Shown here in pieces: positions 1 to 7,195 of a stretch of 15,092 bases of DNA (its first letter is position 1; each line of letters starts with the position of its first letter). The position numbers and the translations under genes are program-made. The DNA lies in the NCBI GenBank assembly GCA_947478535.1, contig CANJXD010000085.1:1-15092 (forward strand), given 5' to 3'. Source of the stretch: Acetobacteraceae bacterium (lineage in GTDB: Bacteria > Pseudomonadota > Alphaproteobacteria > Acetobacterales > Acetobacteraceae). The notes beneath the pieces are model-generated. The model was not told the DNA's origin. It saw nothing but the letters and a program-made list of their open reading frames with translations, and searched no databases.

Positions 1-1136
1 GGCGTGGCGGCGCGGCGGATGGATTGGCGGCGTTACTCAGCCACCCCGATGCCGCGCCGCCCGCCGTGGCGCCGGATGCGGATTCCATCATCGCCATCAC
101 CCCGTCCTCAGGCACCACCGGGGCGCCGAAGGGGGTGCTGAAATCGGACCGTACGCTGCGCGCCGGCCCCATCGCGCTGTTGCATCTGAACGAGGCGCGA
201 GAGGGCGACACCTTCCTGTTCTGGGAGGCGCTGCACCATGGCGCCGGGGTCGCCGTGCTGATCGCCGCGATCATGCGCCGCCTGACCCTGGGCATGGTGG
301 AACGCTTCTCCGCCAGCCGCTTCTGGTCCGATGCCAAGGCCATGGGCGCGGCCCGCGTGCATTACCTCGGCAGCGTGCTGCCCATGGTGCTGAAGCAGCC
401 GGTGGGGCCGGATGACCGCACGCACGGCATCCCCATCGCCTGGGGCGGCGGCTGCCCCACCGAGATCTGGCGGCCCTTCGAGGACCGCTTCGGCGTGGCC
501 ATCCGCGAAGGCTACGGCCTGTCGGAACTCATCACCTTCACCACCCTGAACATGACGGGCAAGGTCGGCTCCATCGGCCGCGTCATGTCCTGGTACGAGG
601 CGGCGGTGATGGATGAGGAAGGCCGGGAAGTGCCGCGCGGTACGCCGGGCGAATTGTGCTTCCGGGCGCGGGAGCCGGGGCTGCATTTCCTCGGCTATTT
701 CCGCAATGAGACGGCGACGGCGGAGTGCATGCGGGATGGCTGGTTCCGCAGCGGCGACCTCGCGCGCATGGATGCGGAGGACGACCTGTTCTTCATGGGC
801 CGCGCCAAGGATTCCGTCCGGCGCCGCGGCATCAACATCTCGGCCTGGGAGGTGGAGCGCGTGATCCTCGACCACCCCGCGGTCGAGGAATGCGCGCTGA
901 TCGGCGTGCCGAGCGAGATCGGCGAGGATGAGCTGAAGATTTTCATCCGCCCCGCCACGGATGCGGTGATCGACCCCGCCGCCCTGCACGCCTGGTGCGC
1001 GCCGCGCCTGCCGAAGTTCCAGCTGCCGCGCTACATCGCGCTGGTGGCCGATTTCCCGCGCACACCGACACAGCGGATCATGAAGCGGGAGCTGCCGAAG
1101 ACGGTCACCGACAGTTGGGATGCGGAGGCGGGTTAA
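1..1136 (+). CDS. Acyl-CoA ligase (AMP-forming), partial: C-terminal part
   Basis: ATP-dependent activation of a carboxylic acid to its CoA thioester by the ANL-superfamily two-step adenylation reaction, in the cytoplasm. The frame is open to the left edge (first whole codon at 3), so the true start is outside; about 377 residues are visible and roughly 130-150 are missing for the usual ~510-520. ANL motifs appear in order: P-loop PSSGTTGAPKG near nt 104-136, YGLSE near 513-527, GWFRSGD near 740, the hinge RRRGINISAWEVE near 820-858, and a C-terminal PRTPTQRIMKREL whose lysine (near 1082) is the expected adenylation lysine. The NIS-x-WEVE hinge and TPT-x-R-x-x-K tail resemble crotonobetaine/carnitine-CoA ligases (CaiC-like), but the substrate cannot be read from sequence. 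Its TAA stop shares the palindrome TTAA (1133-1136) with the stop of the convergent dipeptidase-like gene. Family call firm, substrate open. Confidence 0.9.
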   Translation, partial: RGGAADGLAALLSHPDAAPPAVAPDADSIIAITPSSGTTGAPKGVLKSDRTLRAGPIALLHLNEAREGDTFLFWEALHHGAGVAVLIAAIMRRLTLGMVERFSASRFWSDAKAMGAARVHYLGSVLPMVLKQPVGPDDRTHGIPIAWGGGCPTEIWRPFEDRFGVAIREGYGLSELITFTTLNMTGKVGSIGRVMSWYEAAVMDEEGREVPRGTPGELCFRAREPGLHFLGYFRNETATAECMRDGWFRSGDLARMDAEDDLFFMGRAKDSVRRRGINISAWEVERVILDHPAVEECALIGVPSEIGEDELKIFIRPATDAVIDPAALHAWCAPRLPKFQLPRYIALVADFPRTPTQRIMKRELPKTVTDSWDAEAG

Positions 1137-2158
1137 CCGCCCCAGACGCGTTCCAGCAGCCGCAGCCAGTTGCGCCCGAGCAGGTTCAGGATCGTCTCCT
1201 CGCTCCAGCCGCGGCGGACCATGGCGGCGGTGATGTTCGGCATTTCATGGATGCGCTGGATGCCGCGCGGCTTGCTGATCTTCGCGGTGGCGAATTCAGT
1301 CAGGTTGCGCGCCGTGCCCTTGTCCCGGCTCGCATAGACCTGGTAGGGGCCGGGCCGCGCGTGGTCGAGGCTGAAATCGGCGCCGAGGCCGACATGCGCT
1401 TCCCCCACCAGCGCGATCACATGCTCCATCGCATCGATGTAGTCCTCCACCGAGGCGTCATTGCCGGCGCGCAGACCCGGCGCGAACAGGCTGATGCCAA
1501 TCATGCCACCGCGATCGGCGCAGGCCTTCAGCAGCGCATCCGTCTTGTTGCGTGGCACGTCATGCATCGCGCGCGGCAGGATGTGGCTGATGCAGACCGG
1601 CTGCTTCGACCAGGCGATGGTATCGAAACTCGTCGTCTCCCCGACATGGCTGAGATCACACAGCACGCCGGCGCGGTTCATCTCATGCACCACCTCGCGC
1701 CCGAAGCCGGTCAGGCCGGAATCGGTCAGCTCCAGATAGCCGGCGCCGGAATAGTTCTGCGTGTTGTAGGTCAGCTGCATCATGCCGACGCCGAGGTCCT
1801 TGAAGATCCCGATATCCTGCAACCGATCCTCGATGGGCGAGGTGTTCTGCCAGCCGATGGAAATGCCCGTGCGACCTTCCCGCTTCGCGGCGTGGATATC
1901 GGCCACGGTGCGGACGGGGCGCAGCAGATCCGCATTCTCCTCCAGCATCATCTTCCAGGCGGTGATGTTGTCGAGCCCGCCGCGCAGGTCTTCCCACAGG
2001 ACGGAGGCCGCATTCACCGCGGTGACACCGCCGGCGCGCATCTCCTCGAAGATGGTGCGGGACCAGTTGCAGGTGGACAGCCCATCGAACACCACGGCGC
2101 GCGCATGCAGCGCGGCCGCGCGTTCCCGAATGGCTGGGTCCTCATGCGCCAGCATCAT
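1133..2158 (-). CDS. Peptidase M19 (membrane/renal dipeptidase) family protein, metal ligands incomplete
   Basis: The 341-residue length and the C-terminal half fit family M19: LTDSGLTGFGREVVHEMNR (about 144-162), DLSH (168-171), CISH (189-192) and GLGADF (257-262). In canonical zinc dipeptidases the ligands are HxD near the N terminus, a bridging Glu in an EGG-type motif, and two later histidines. Here the N-terminal motif reads FDGLSTCNW (24-32), so both ligands of HxD are gone, and the Glu region reads SIGWQNTS (100-107) with no Glu at the expected place; only H171 and H192 remain. It may therefore not be a standard dinuclear zinc dipeptidase. No signal peptide is visible. The start at 2158 has a strong GGGAGG five bases upstream and overlaps the stop of the upstream gene by ATGA, so translation is probably coupled. 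It is the last gene of the 4226-1133 operon. Family call good; dipeptidase activity doubtful. Confidence 0.85.
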   Translation of the reverse strand: MMLAHEDPAIRERAAALHARAVVFDGLSTCNWSRTIFEEMRAGGVTAVNAASVLWEDLRGGLDNITAWKMMLEENADLLRPVRTVADIHAAKREGRTGISIGWQNTSPIEDRLQDIGIFKDLGVGMMQLTYNTQNYSGAGYLELTDSGLTGFGREVVHEMNRAGVLCDLSHVGETTSFDTIAWSKQPVCISHILPRAMHDVPRNKTDALLKACADRGGMIGISLFAPGLRAGNDASVEDYIDAMEHVIALVGEAHVGLGADFSLDHARPGPYQVYASRDKGTARNLTEFATAKISKPRGIQRIHEMPNITAAMVRRGWSEETILNLLGRNWLRLLERVWGG

Positions 2159-2763
2159 GCGGGCCTCCCCAATGCGCGATCCATGAAATCAAGCCGATCC
2201 TGGCCCCAGAACAATTCATCCCGCACCACGTAGGTCGGCGTGCCGAAAATGCCGCGCCGCTCGGCCTCCGCAAGATTGGCGTGCCACATCGCGACATGGG
2301 CGGGCAGCGCGGGGTCCCGCACCAGCGCCGCGCCGGCGTCACCGATGGTGGCGCGGGCAATCTCCCGCAATGTCGCGACATCGGCGATGTCCCGCTCCTC
2401 CGCCCAGAGCGCACGCTGGATGGCGAAGCTGAAGGCGGGCGCATCAAGCCCCGCTTCCTGCGCCGCAATCACCGCCTGCGCCGCCGTCTCGATGGTGCGG
2501 CATGGATAAAAGCGCGGCTGCAAGGTCAGCGGCATGCCGAGATGCGCGCGCCAGCGCGTGAGTTCCAGCGCGTGGTAGTCCTGCCGCGCCTGCGCCCGCG
2601 TGCGCAGCGGGATGCCGCCATTCGCCTCGATCACGCGGATCGGCCGCAGCACGATCCTCGCGCGGTGCTTCTGCGCGATGGCCCAGAGCTTCGGCGTGCC
2701 GAAATACGCCCAGGGCGAGGAGATGCCGTAGAAGACCAAAATCTCGGGCTGCGCCATCATCAT
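2155..2763 (-). CDS. DsbA-family / GST-kappa protein, 2-hydroxychromene-2-carboxylate isomerase-like
   Basis: About 202 residues, as expected for the thioredoxin-fold family containing GST kappa and 2-hydroxychromene-2-carboxylate (HCCA) isomerase, which use glutathione to isomerise ring-fission products of polycyclic aromatics. The N terminus has ILVFYGISSPWAYFG, where the Ser before the Pro (S16) is the residue that contacts glutathione sulfur in this family, with no CxxC, so it is not a disulfide oxidase. The cis-Pro loop GIFGTPTYVV (171-180) and the tail FWGQDRLDFMDRAL (185-198) are family signatures. Three ATGs stand in a row (2763, 2760, 2757). The first overlaps the upstream stop as ATGA; the third has the best distance (6 nt) from a GAGGA motif, so the start is uncertain by two residues. 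A longer in-frame start at 2796 lies inside the flavoprotein gene and is unlikely. The middle position between an FMO-like oxidase and an M19 protein suggests a glutathione-linked catabolic step. The substrate is unknown. Confidence 0.88.
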   Translation of the reverse strand: MMMAQPEILVFYGISSPWAYFGTPKLWAIAQKHRARIVLRPIRVIEANGGIPLRTRAQARQDYHALELTRWRAHLGMPLTLQPRFYPCRTIETAAQAVIAAQEAGLDAPAFSFAIQRALWAEERDIADVATLREIARATIGDAGAALVRDPALPAHVAMWHANLAEAERRGIFGTPTYVVRDELFWGQDRLDFMDRALGRPA

Positions 2764-4226
2764 TCCTCGTCGATCGGGCCGGTGTAGGGCTGCCACTCAT
2801 CGCCCTTCAACTCGGCGACATCATAGTCAAGGAAGCGCTGCATCATCCGCGCGCGGTCCTCGACGAACAGACGGCGCGCCATCGCTTCCGCCACGCGTCG
2901 CGCGCCTTCGCTGACAGAGGGGATGCCGCTGGTCAGCTTGCCGTGGCTGAGCACGGCGGGGAAGGTGAAGCAGGCGATGCGCGACAGGCCCGGACATTCC
3001 CCGGGCACGCGTTCCTGCAATTCGAACCCCGGGCCGAGATCGGGCGATGCCGCCAGCCCCTCATCCCGTTCTTCCGCGGGCGGCGCATAACTATCGGCCC
3101 AGCGCCGGATATGCGGGGCGATGGAGCGCAATTCCGGCCGCGTCTCCGGCGCGATGGCGAAGCCGGTGGCGAGGATGATGAAGTCCAGCCGCAGCCGCCC
3201 GCGCGGCGTCACCACCCGGATCGCACCGGCTTCCTCCCACGCCGCCTCGATCGGGCAGCCGAACAGGAAGCGCGCATTGGCGTGGCGCGACACGCGGCGC
3301 ACGGATTGCTGCGGCGCCGGCAGTTGCACGGCATTGCCGTAGCGGAACATCCGCCACTTATCCGCCATCGGCAGGCCCATGAAGCCATGCGCCATGCCCT
3401 TGCTGCCGACACCGGTGAACTTGTCGATGCGGGGCATCTCGGCGCGGCGGATCAGCAGATCGACGCGCGCCGCCCCGGCTTCCAGCGCCACCGCCGCATT
3501 GTCCATCGCCGAGGCACCGGCGCCGACAACGCATACCCGCTTGCCTGCCAGCGCGGCGATGTCGATCTCCTCCGAGGAATGCGCCCAGAAGCGGCGCGGC
3601 AGCTCGCGCAGCGCGGCGGGAATGGCGGGACCGCCGAGCCCATCGATCCCGGTCGCGAGCACGACACCGCGCGCATGGATCACGCCAGGCCTGCCATCCT
3701 GTTCCACCGCCAGCCGCACCGGCGCATCCTCACCGGCGAGAATATCCGTCACCGACACGCCGTTGCGCACCGGCAGGTCCAGCACACGGCGGTACCAGAC
3801 CATGTAGTCCATCCACATGACGCGCGGGATGCGCTCCATCGCCGCCCAGGCCGCCGCGCCGAACTGCGCCTCGAACCAGGCGCGGAAGGTCAGCGACGGC
3901 ACGCCGAGCGCGGGGCCGGCCACTTCCTTCGCCGTCCGTAGAGTCCGCATCCGCGCCGTGGTCACCCACGGCCCTTCCACGCCCGCCAGCGCGCGGTCCA
4001 GCACCACCACGCGCGTGATGCCGAGGAAGCGCAATGCCGCCGCGACGCAGAGCCCGTTGAGGCCGGCACCGATCACCACGATGTCGAGCAATTCGCCCTG
4101 CGCGAAAGGCGTCTCCGGCACCCACGGCTTGGGCGGCAGGTTAAGCAGCGCCAGGTCGCGCGCGAGGCGCGCTTCCAGCGCGGCAAGACCCTCGGTGGCG
4201 GGATTGGGATAGGCATCATCCGGCAT
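2760..4226 (-). CDS. FAD/NAD(P)-dependent flavoprotein, FMO-like (class B monooxygenase type)
   Basis: A 488-residue two-dinucleotide-domain flavoprotein. The FAD-binding Rossmann motif IVVIGAGLNG is at 49-58, a second NAD(P)-type motif VCVVGAGASAMDNA at 231-244, and the ATG-type motif FIILATGFAI at 349-358, the order seen in flavin-containing monooxygenases and related NADPH-dependent hydroxylases. RFWAHSSE (212-219) sits just before the second Rossmann motif, where FMOs and Baeyer-Villiger enzymes have their HS-containing linker, but the full FxGxxxHxxxW/P fingerprint is not present, so the reaction (N/S-oxygenation, ring oxygenation or plain oxidation) is unresolved. No signal peptide is seen. 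The start MPDDAYP at 4226 is chosen because longer in-frame starts (to 4289) would run into the divergent promoter/operator and add an Arg-rich, non-family N terminus; a good Shine-Dalgarno is not obvious. First gene of an operon with the HCCA-isomerase-like and M19 genes; its stop overlaps the next start by 4 nt. Confidence 0.85.
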   Translation of the reverse strand: MPDDAYPNPATEGLAALEARLARDLALLNLPPKPWVPETPFAQGELLDIVVIGAGLNGLCVAAALRFLGITRVVVLDRALAGVEGPWVTTARMRTLRTAKEVAGPALGVPSLTFRAWFEAQFGAAAWAAMERIPRVMWMDYMVWYRRVLDLPVRNGVSVTDILAGEDAPVRLAVEQDGRPGVIHARGVVLATGIDGLGGPAIPAALRELPRRFWAHSSEEIDIAALAGKRVCVVGAGASAMDNAAVALEAGAARVDLLIRRAEMPRIDKFTGVGSKGMAHGFMGLPMADKWRMFRYGNAVQLPAPQQSVRRVSRHANARFLFGCPIEAAWEEAGAIRVVTPRGRLRLDFIILATGFAIAPETRPELRSIAPHIRRWADSYAPPAEERDEGLAASPDLGPGFELQERVPGECPGLSRIACFTFPAVLSHGKLTSGIPSVSEGARRVAEAMARRLFVEDRARMMQRFLDYDVAELKGDEWQPYTGPIDEE

Positions 4227-4274
4227 GCCGCGACGATAGCCACGCCCAGCCCCGAAGGCTACCGCGCGCCGGCC

Positions 4275-4303
4275 TTGACTTCGGCACACCAGCTGTATCC
4301 TAG
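4275..4303 (+). promoter_or_regulatory. Putative sigma-70-type promoter for the quinone oxidoreductase gene
   Basis: TTGACT at 4275-4280 matches five of six -35 consensus bases. A -10 element is weaker: TATCCT at 4296-4301 (spacer 15) or TCCTAG at 4298-4303 (spacer 17). It lies 29-57 bases upstream of the ATG at 4332, in the 105-bp gap between divergent genes. The operator-like repeat at 4283-4300 falls between the two boxes, as expected for a repressor-controlled promoter. Inference from position and consensus only. Confidence 0.4.
4283..4300 (-). promoter_or_regulatory. Operator-like imperfect palindrome (copy 1)
   Basis: Read on the minus strand the site is GGATACAGCTGGTGTGCC. It matches the site at 7125-7141 at 13 of 17 aligned positions (14 of 18 if one further 5' pair is counted as aligned flank), with the same spacing between the half-sites ATACA and GTGTGC. 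It sits in the promoter region shared by the FMO-like operon (start 4226) and the quinone oxidoreductase gene (start 4332), so one bound repressor could control both. The probable binder is the FCD-type GntR regulator at 10308-11003 (inference). Confidence 0.5.
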
Positions 4304-4331
4304 TTGCGATGAGGGATCAGGGACTGCGGCC

Positions 4332-5327
4332 ATGACCATGATGCGCGCCATTGAGATCACGGCGATCGGCGGACCGGACGCGCTGAGCCTGACGCAGCGG
4401 CCCATCCCCTCCCCCGGCCCTGGCGAAGCGCTGATCCGCATCCATGCCGCGGGGGTGAACCGCGTGGATGTGTTCCAGCGCCGTGGCATCTATCGCCCGC
4501 CCGCCGGCACCACGGATATCCCCGGCGTCGAATTCGCGGGGGAGGTGGTGGCTCTCGGAGAGGGCGCGGGGGCTTTCCCCTTGGGCGCGGAGGTCTGCGG
4601 CATCACCATCGGCGGCGGTTATGCCGAGTATGTGACCGTGCCGGAGGTCCAGCTTCTGCCGGTGCCGCGCGGCCATACCATGATCCAGGCGGCGGGCTTG
4701 GCCGAGACCTTCTGCACGGTCTGGGGCGGGCTGTTCGACCACGGCCGCTTCGTGCCGGGCGAAAGCGTGCTGATCCATGGCGGCTCCTCCGGCATCGGCA
4801 CCACGGCGATCATGCTGGCGAAACATCTCGGCGGCGGCGCCATCTTCGCGACCGCCGGTTCGGCCGAGAAATGCGCGGCCTGCGAGAGGCTCGGCGCGAC
4901 GCGTGCCATCAACTACCGCGAGGAGGATTTCGAGGCGGTGGTGCGGGAGGCGACCGGTGGCCGCGGCGTCGATGTCATCATCGATATCGTCGCGGGCGAC
5001 TATGTGCCGAAGAACCTCGCGCTGCTGGCCGATGACGGGCGCCTCGTCTTCGTCGGGCGGATGAGCCAGCAACTCGACGTGCCCTTCAACGTGCTGCGCG
5101 TGATGTACCATCGCCTCGTCATCACCGGCCTTTCCCTGCGCGGCCAGAGCCCCGCCCGCAAGGGCGCCATCGTGCGGCAATTGCGCGAACGCGCCTGGCC
5201 GCTGCTGGATGACGGCACCATGGCGCCGGTGATCGATACGGTCCTGCCGCTGGACCAGGCGGCGGAGGCGCATCGTATCCTCGAAAGCAGCCGGCATATC
5301 GGCAAGATCATCCTGCAGGTTCGGTGA
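4332..5327 (+). CDS. NAD(P)H quinone oxidoreductase, PIG3/TP53I3-like (zinc-free MDR family)
   Basis: A 331-residue medium-chain dehydrogenase/reductase that should reduce quinones or enones with NADPH in the cytoplasm. The catalytic domain opens with MRAIEITAIGGPDAL and carries AAGVNRVDVFQRRGIY (39-54), typical of the quinone oxidoreductase/PIG3 branch; the zinc-ligand pattern of alcohol dehydrogenases is absent. The cofactor site is HGGSSGIGTTAIMLAK (149-164), a PIG3 hallmark, and the tail LESSRHIGKIILQV (318-331) is also typical. The start at 4332 has AGGGA (4319-4323) 8 nt upstream; the ATG at 4341 would give the more usual MRAIEI start, and an in-frame ATG at 4275 overlaps the promoter and is rejected. 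Its TGA (5325-5327) touches the racemase-like gene, so these genes are cotranscribed. Role within the pathway unknown; possibly reduction of an unsaturated intermediate. Confidence 0.92.
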   Translation: MTMMRAIEITAIGGPDALSLTQRPIPSPGPGEALIRIHAAGVNRVDVFQRRGIYRPPAGTTDIPGVEFAGEVVALGEGAGAFPLGAEVCGITIGGGYAEYVTVPEVQLLPVPRGHTMIQAAGLAETFCTVWGGLFDHGRFVPGESVLIHGGSSGIGTTAIMLAKHLGGGAIFATAGSAEKCAACERLGATRAINYREEDFEAVVREATGGRGVDVIIDIVAGDYVPKNLALLADDGRLVFVGRMSQQLDVPFNVLRVMYHRLVITGLSLRGQSPARKGAIVRQLRERAWPLLDDGTMAPVIDTVLPLDQAAEAHRILESSRHIGKIILQVR

Positions 5328-5332
5328 AGACC

Positions 5333-6151
5333 ATGCGCCTCTGCTACCAATCCATGACCGCATTTTCCGCCATGGGCGCCTATGCCACCACGCTGCGCGC
5401 CCATGCCGCGAAGGTCGTGCTGCCGGGCACCGAGGTGCATTTCCAGGGCGTCGATCCCGGGCTGTATGGTGCCCTCGTGCCAGGGGATGTCTTCCCCTAC
5501 CCCTACCTCAAGCACCTCATCCAGAACGAGGCGCTGGAATGCTGCTTGCGGGCGGAGCATGATGGCTTCGACGCCTTCATCATCGGCAGTTTTTCCGAAC
5601 CCTATCTGCGGCAATCCCGCAGCGCCGTCGATATCCCCGTCATCTCCATGCCAGAAAGCGCCTTCCTGACGGCGTGCTCACTGGCGGAGAAATTCGCGCT
5701 CATCACGCTGTCCCCGAAATATGCGCGGCGTGTGTCGGAAGTGGTCGCGCGCCATGGCATGGGCCCGCGCCTCGCCGGCATCTTCGGCCTCGGCGACGAT
5801 CTCGGGGAAAGGGAGGCGAGCGGCGCGCTGGACGATCCCGGCCCGATGCTCGATGCCTTCCACAAGGCGGCGCGGCAGGCCATCGCGGCCGGCGCGGATG
5901 TGCTGCTGCCGGCGGAAGGCATCCTCAACGAAGTCGTGGTCTCGCAGGGCATCACGATGCTCGACGGCGCCGCGGTGATGGATTGCGTCGGCGTCACGCT
6001 GATGCATGCGGAGATGATGGTGCGCGCGAAGCAGAGCCTCGGCCTCGGCTGCGGTCGCGCCTGGAGCTACCCGCTGGCGAGCCCAGCGATGCGAGACGAG
6101 TTGCGCCGCAATGCCGCGCGCGCCGCACGGGAAAGGAAGGAAGCGCCATGA
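5333..6151 (+). CDS. Asp/Glu/hydantoin racemase superfamily protein lacking both catalytic cysteines
   Basis: 272 residues of the Asp/Glu racemase/hydantoin racemase/maleate isomerase superfamily (two Rossmann-like lobes). Typical members use a pair of cysteines: one after the first-lobe strand (ACFGDP-like) and one after the second-lobe strand (LGCAGM-like). Here the corresponding stretches are AFIIGSFSEPYL (81-92), with Ser86 where the first Cys is expected, and DVLLPAEGILNE (189-200), with no Cys in the second. The later IPVISMPESA (101-110) and VMDCVGVTLMHAEMM (215-229) blocks are in the usual places. It may have another chemistry (isomerase, lyase or decarboxylase) or a binding role. The start is taken at ATG 5333 (MRLCYQS); a GTG at 5324 overlapping the upstream stop as GTGA adds MKT and is a fair alternative. 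Its TGA overlaps the ATG of the Bug receptor gene, so the two are coupled. Confidence 0.85.
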   Translation: MRLCYQSMTAFSAMGAYATTLRAHAAKVVLPGTEVHFQGVDPGLYGALVPGDVFPYPYLKHLIQNEALECCLRAEHDGFDAFIIGSFSEPYLRQSRSAVDIPVISMPESAFLTACSLAEKFALITLSPKYARRVSEVVARHGMGPRLAGIFGLGDDLGEREASGALDDPGPMLDAFHKAARQAIAAGADVLLPAEGILNEVVVSQGITMLDGAAVMDCVGVTLMHAEMMVRAKQSLGLGCGRAWSYPLASPAMRDELRRNAARAARERKEAP

Positions 6152-7125
6152 CCGCCATCAACCGTCGCCTGCTGCTCGCCACCGCTGCCACGCTGGCCGC
6201 GCCGGGATTGCGCGCGCAGCCCGCCTGGCCCGAGCGTGGCCTTCGGGTGCTAGTGGGATTCGCCGCCGGCGGATCGGCCGATGTCATCGCCCGCATCGCC
6301 GCCCAGGCCTTGCAGGAACGGCTTGGCCGCCCCGTCGTGGTGGAAAACCGTCCCGGGGCCGGCGGGCGCATCGCCGCACAGGCCGTCGCCCAGGCGGACG
6401 CCGATGGCTACACCATCCTGCTCGGCTCCACCGCCATGCCCGTGCAGATGGCGCTGGACCCGACGCCGGGCTTCGACCCGCCGACGCAGTTGCAGCCGGT
6501 CGCGCTGCTCGCCGAGGCCCCCAACGTGCTGGTGGCGAACAAGGACCTGCCGGTGGCGAGCGTCGCCGATCTCATCGCCTATGCGAAATCGCGGCCGGGC
6601 GGGATCAACTATGCGTCCTCCGGCGCCGGGACGAGCCTGCACCTGTCCGGCGAATTGCTGCGATCCCTGACCGGCGCGCCGATGACGCATGTGCCCTATC
6701 GCGGCAGCGGCCCGGCGCTGACGGCGCTGGTGGCGGGCGAGGTGCAGTTCATGTTCGACAGCCTGTCCACCGCTTTGCCGCAGGTGCGCGGCGGCGCGAT
6801 GCGGGCGCTGGCGCTGACGGCGGAAGGCCGCAGCCCGCTGCTGCCGGAAACACCGACGATGAAGGAAGCGGGCTTCCCCGCCTTCGACATCAGCGTGTGG
6901 TTCGGCCTGTTCGCCCCGCGCGCCACGCCCGGCGCCGCGACCGCGCGCCTCGCGCAGGAGGTGAATGCCTGGCTGTCCGATCCGCGCACCGCAACGCAGC
7001 TCGCGCCACTGGCGATGCAGGTGCAGAAAAGCGAATCGCCGGCCGCCTTCGATGCCTTCTTCCGCAGCGACATCGCGCGCTGGCAGCGCATCGTCCGCAG
7101 CACCGGGGTGACGGTGGCCAACTAG
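6148..7125 (+). CDS. Tripartite tricarboxylate transporter receptor (Bug/TctC family), periplasmic
   Basis: 325 residues, the usual size of Bug/TctC periplasmic binding proteins, which capture carboxylates or related small molecules for TctAB-type permeases. The leader INRRLLLATAATLAAPGLRA (4-23) is hydrophobic with a twin Arg, so export by Tat or Sec is likely, with cleavage near 23/24. Mature-domain signatures follow: LRVLVGFAAGGSADVIARI (32-50), VVENRPGAGGRIAA (64-77), ADGYTILLGS, INYASSGAG and HVPYRGSGPAL. The ATG at 6148 has a strong AGGAAGGA (6134-6141) six bases upstream and overlaps the previous stop (ATGA); upstream in-frame starts lie inside the racemase-like gene and are rejected. 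No TctA/TctB permease is in the window, so it is an orphan receptor here. Its place between a racemase-like protein and two amidohydrolases suggests that its ligand is, or leads to, their substrate. Confidence 0.95.
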   Translation: MTAINRRLLLATAATLAAPGLRAQPAWPERGLRVLVGFAAGGSADVIARIAAQALQERLGRPVVVENRPGAGGRIAAQAVAQADADGYTILLGSTAMPVQMALDPTPGFDPPTQLQPVALLAEAPNVLVANKDLPVASVADLIAYAKSRPGGINYASSGAGTSLHLSGELLRSLTGAPMTHVPYRGSGPALTALVAGEVQFMFDSLSTALPQVRGGAMRALALTAEGRSPLLPETPTMKEAGFPAFDISVWFGLFAPRATPGAATARLAQEVNAWLSDPRTATQLAPLAMQVQKSESPAAFDAFFRSDIARWQRIVRSTGVTVAN

Positions 7126-7141
7126 CATACATCTTGTGTGC
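7125..7141 (+). promoter_or_regulatory. Operator-like imperfect palindrome (copy 2)
   Basis: GCATACA-TCT-TGTGTGC: two 7-bp arms around a 3-bp spacer, inverted except for one T/G mismatch. It starts on the last base of the receptor gene's stop codon and lies 54 bp before the isochorismatase start. It shares 13 of 17 positions with the minus-strand site at 4283-4300 and the exact 10-mer ATACATCTTG with 10252-10261. A likely binding site for the GntR regulator encoded at 10308 (inference). Confidence 0.5.
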
Positions 7142-7162
7142 GAAAACCTGGCGCGATAGTCT
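7134..7162 (+). promoter_or_regulatory. Weak putative promoter before the isochorismatase-like gene
   Basis: TTGTGT (7134-7139) and TAGTCT (7157-7162) are 17 bases apart, each matching its consensus at only about three of six positions. The -35 box would overlap the right arm of the operator at 7125-7141, so a bound repressor would block polymerase. The 70-bp gap is otherwise unexplained in an operon where all other gaps are tiny, which favours a second promoter here. Low certainty. Confidence 0.3.
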
Positions 7163-7195
7163 CATCGCTTCACGATCGAGGCGGGATATCGCCGC

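Noticed and set aside
995..2233. 412-residue plus-strand open frame opposite the dipeptidase-like gene
   Set aside because: The translation is compositionally an antisense shadow (rich in Ala, Arg, His, Gln) with no recognisable domain, while the minus-strand frame has clear M19 motifs.
5674..6147. Long open frame continuous with the first Bug receptor gene, allowing a 483-residue protein
   Set aside because: The upstream part lies out of frame inside the racemase-like gene and gives an Arg/Gly-rich, non-family sequence. The ATG at 6148 has a strong ribosome binding site followed directly by a signal peptide.
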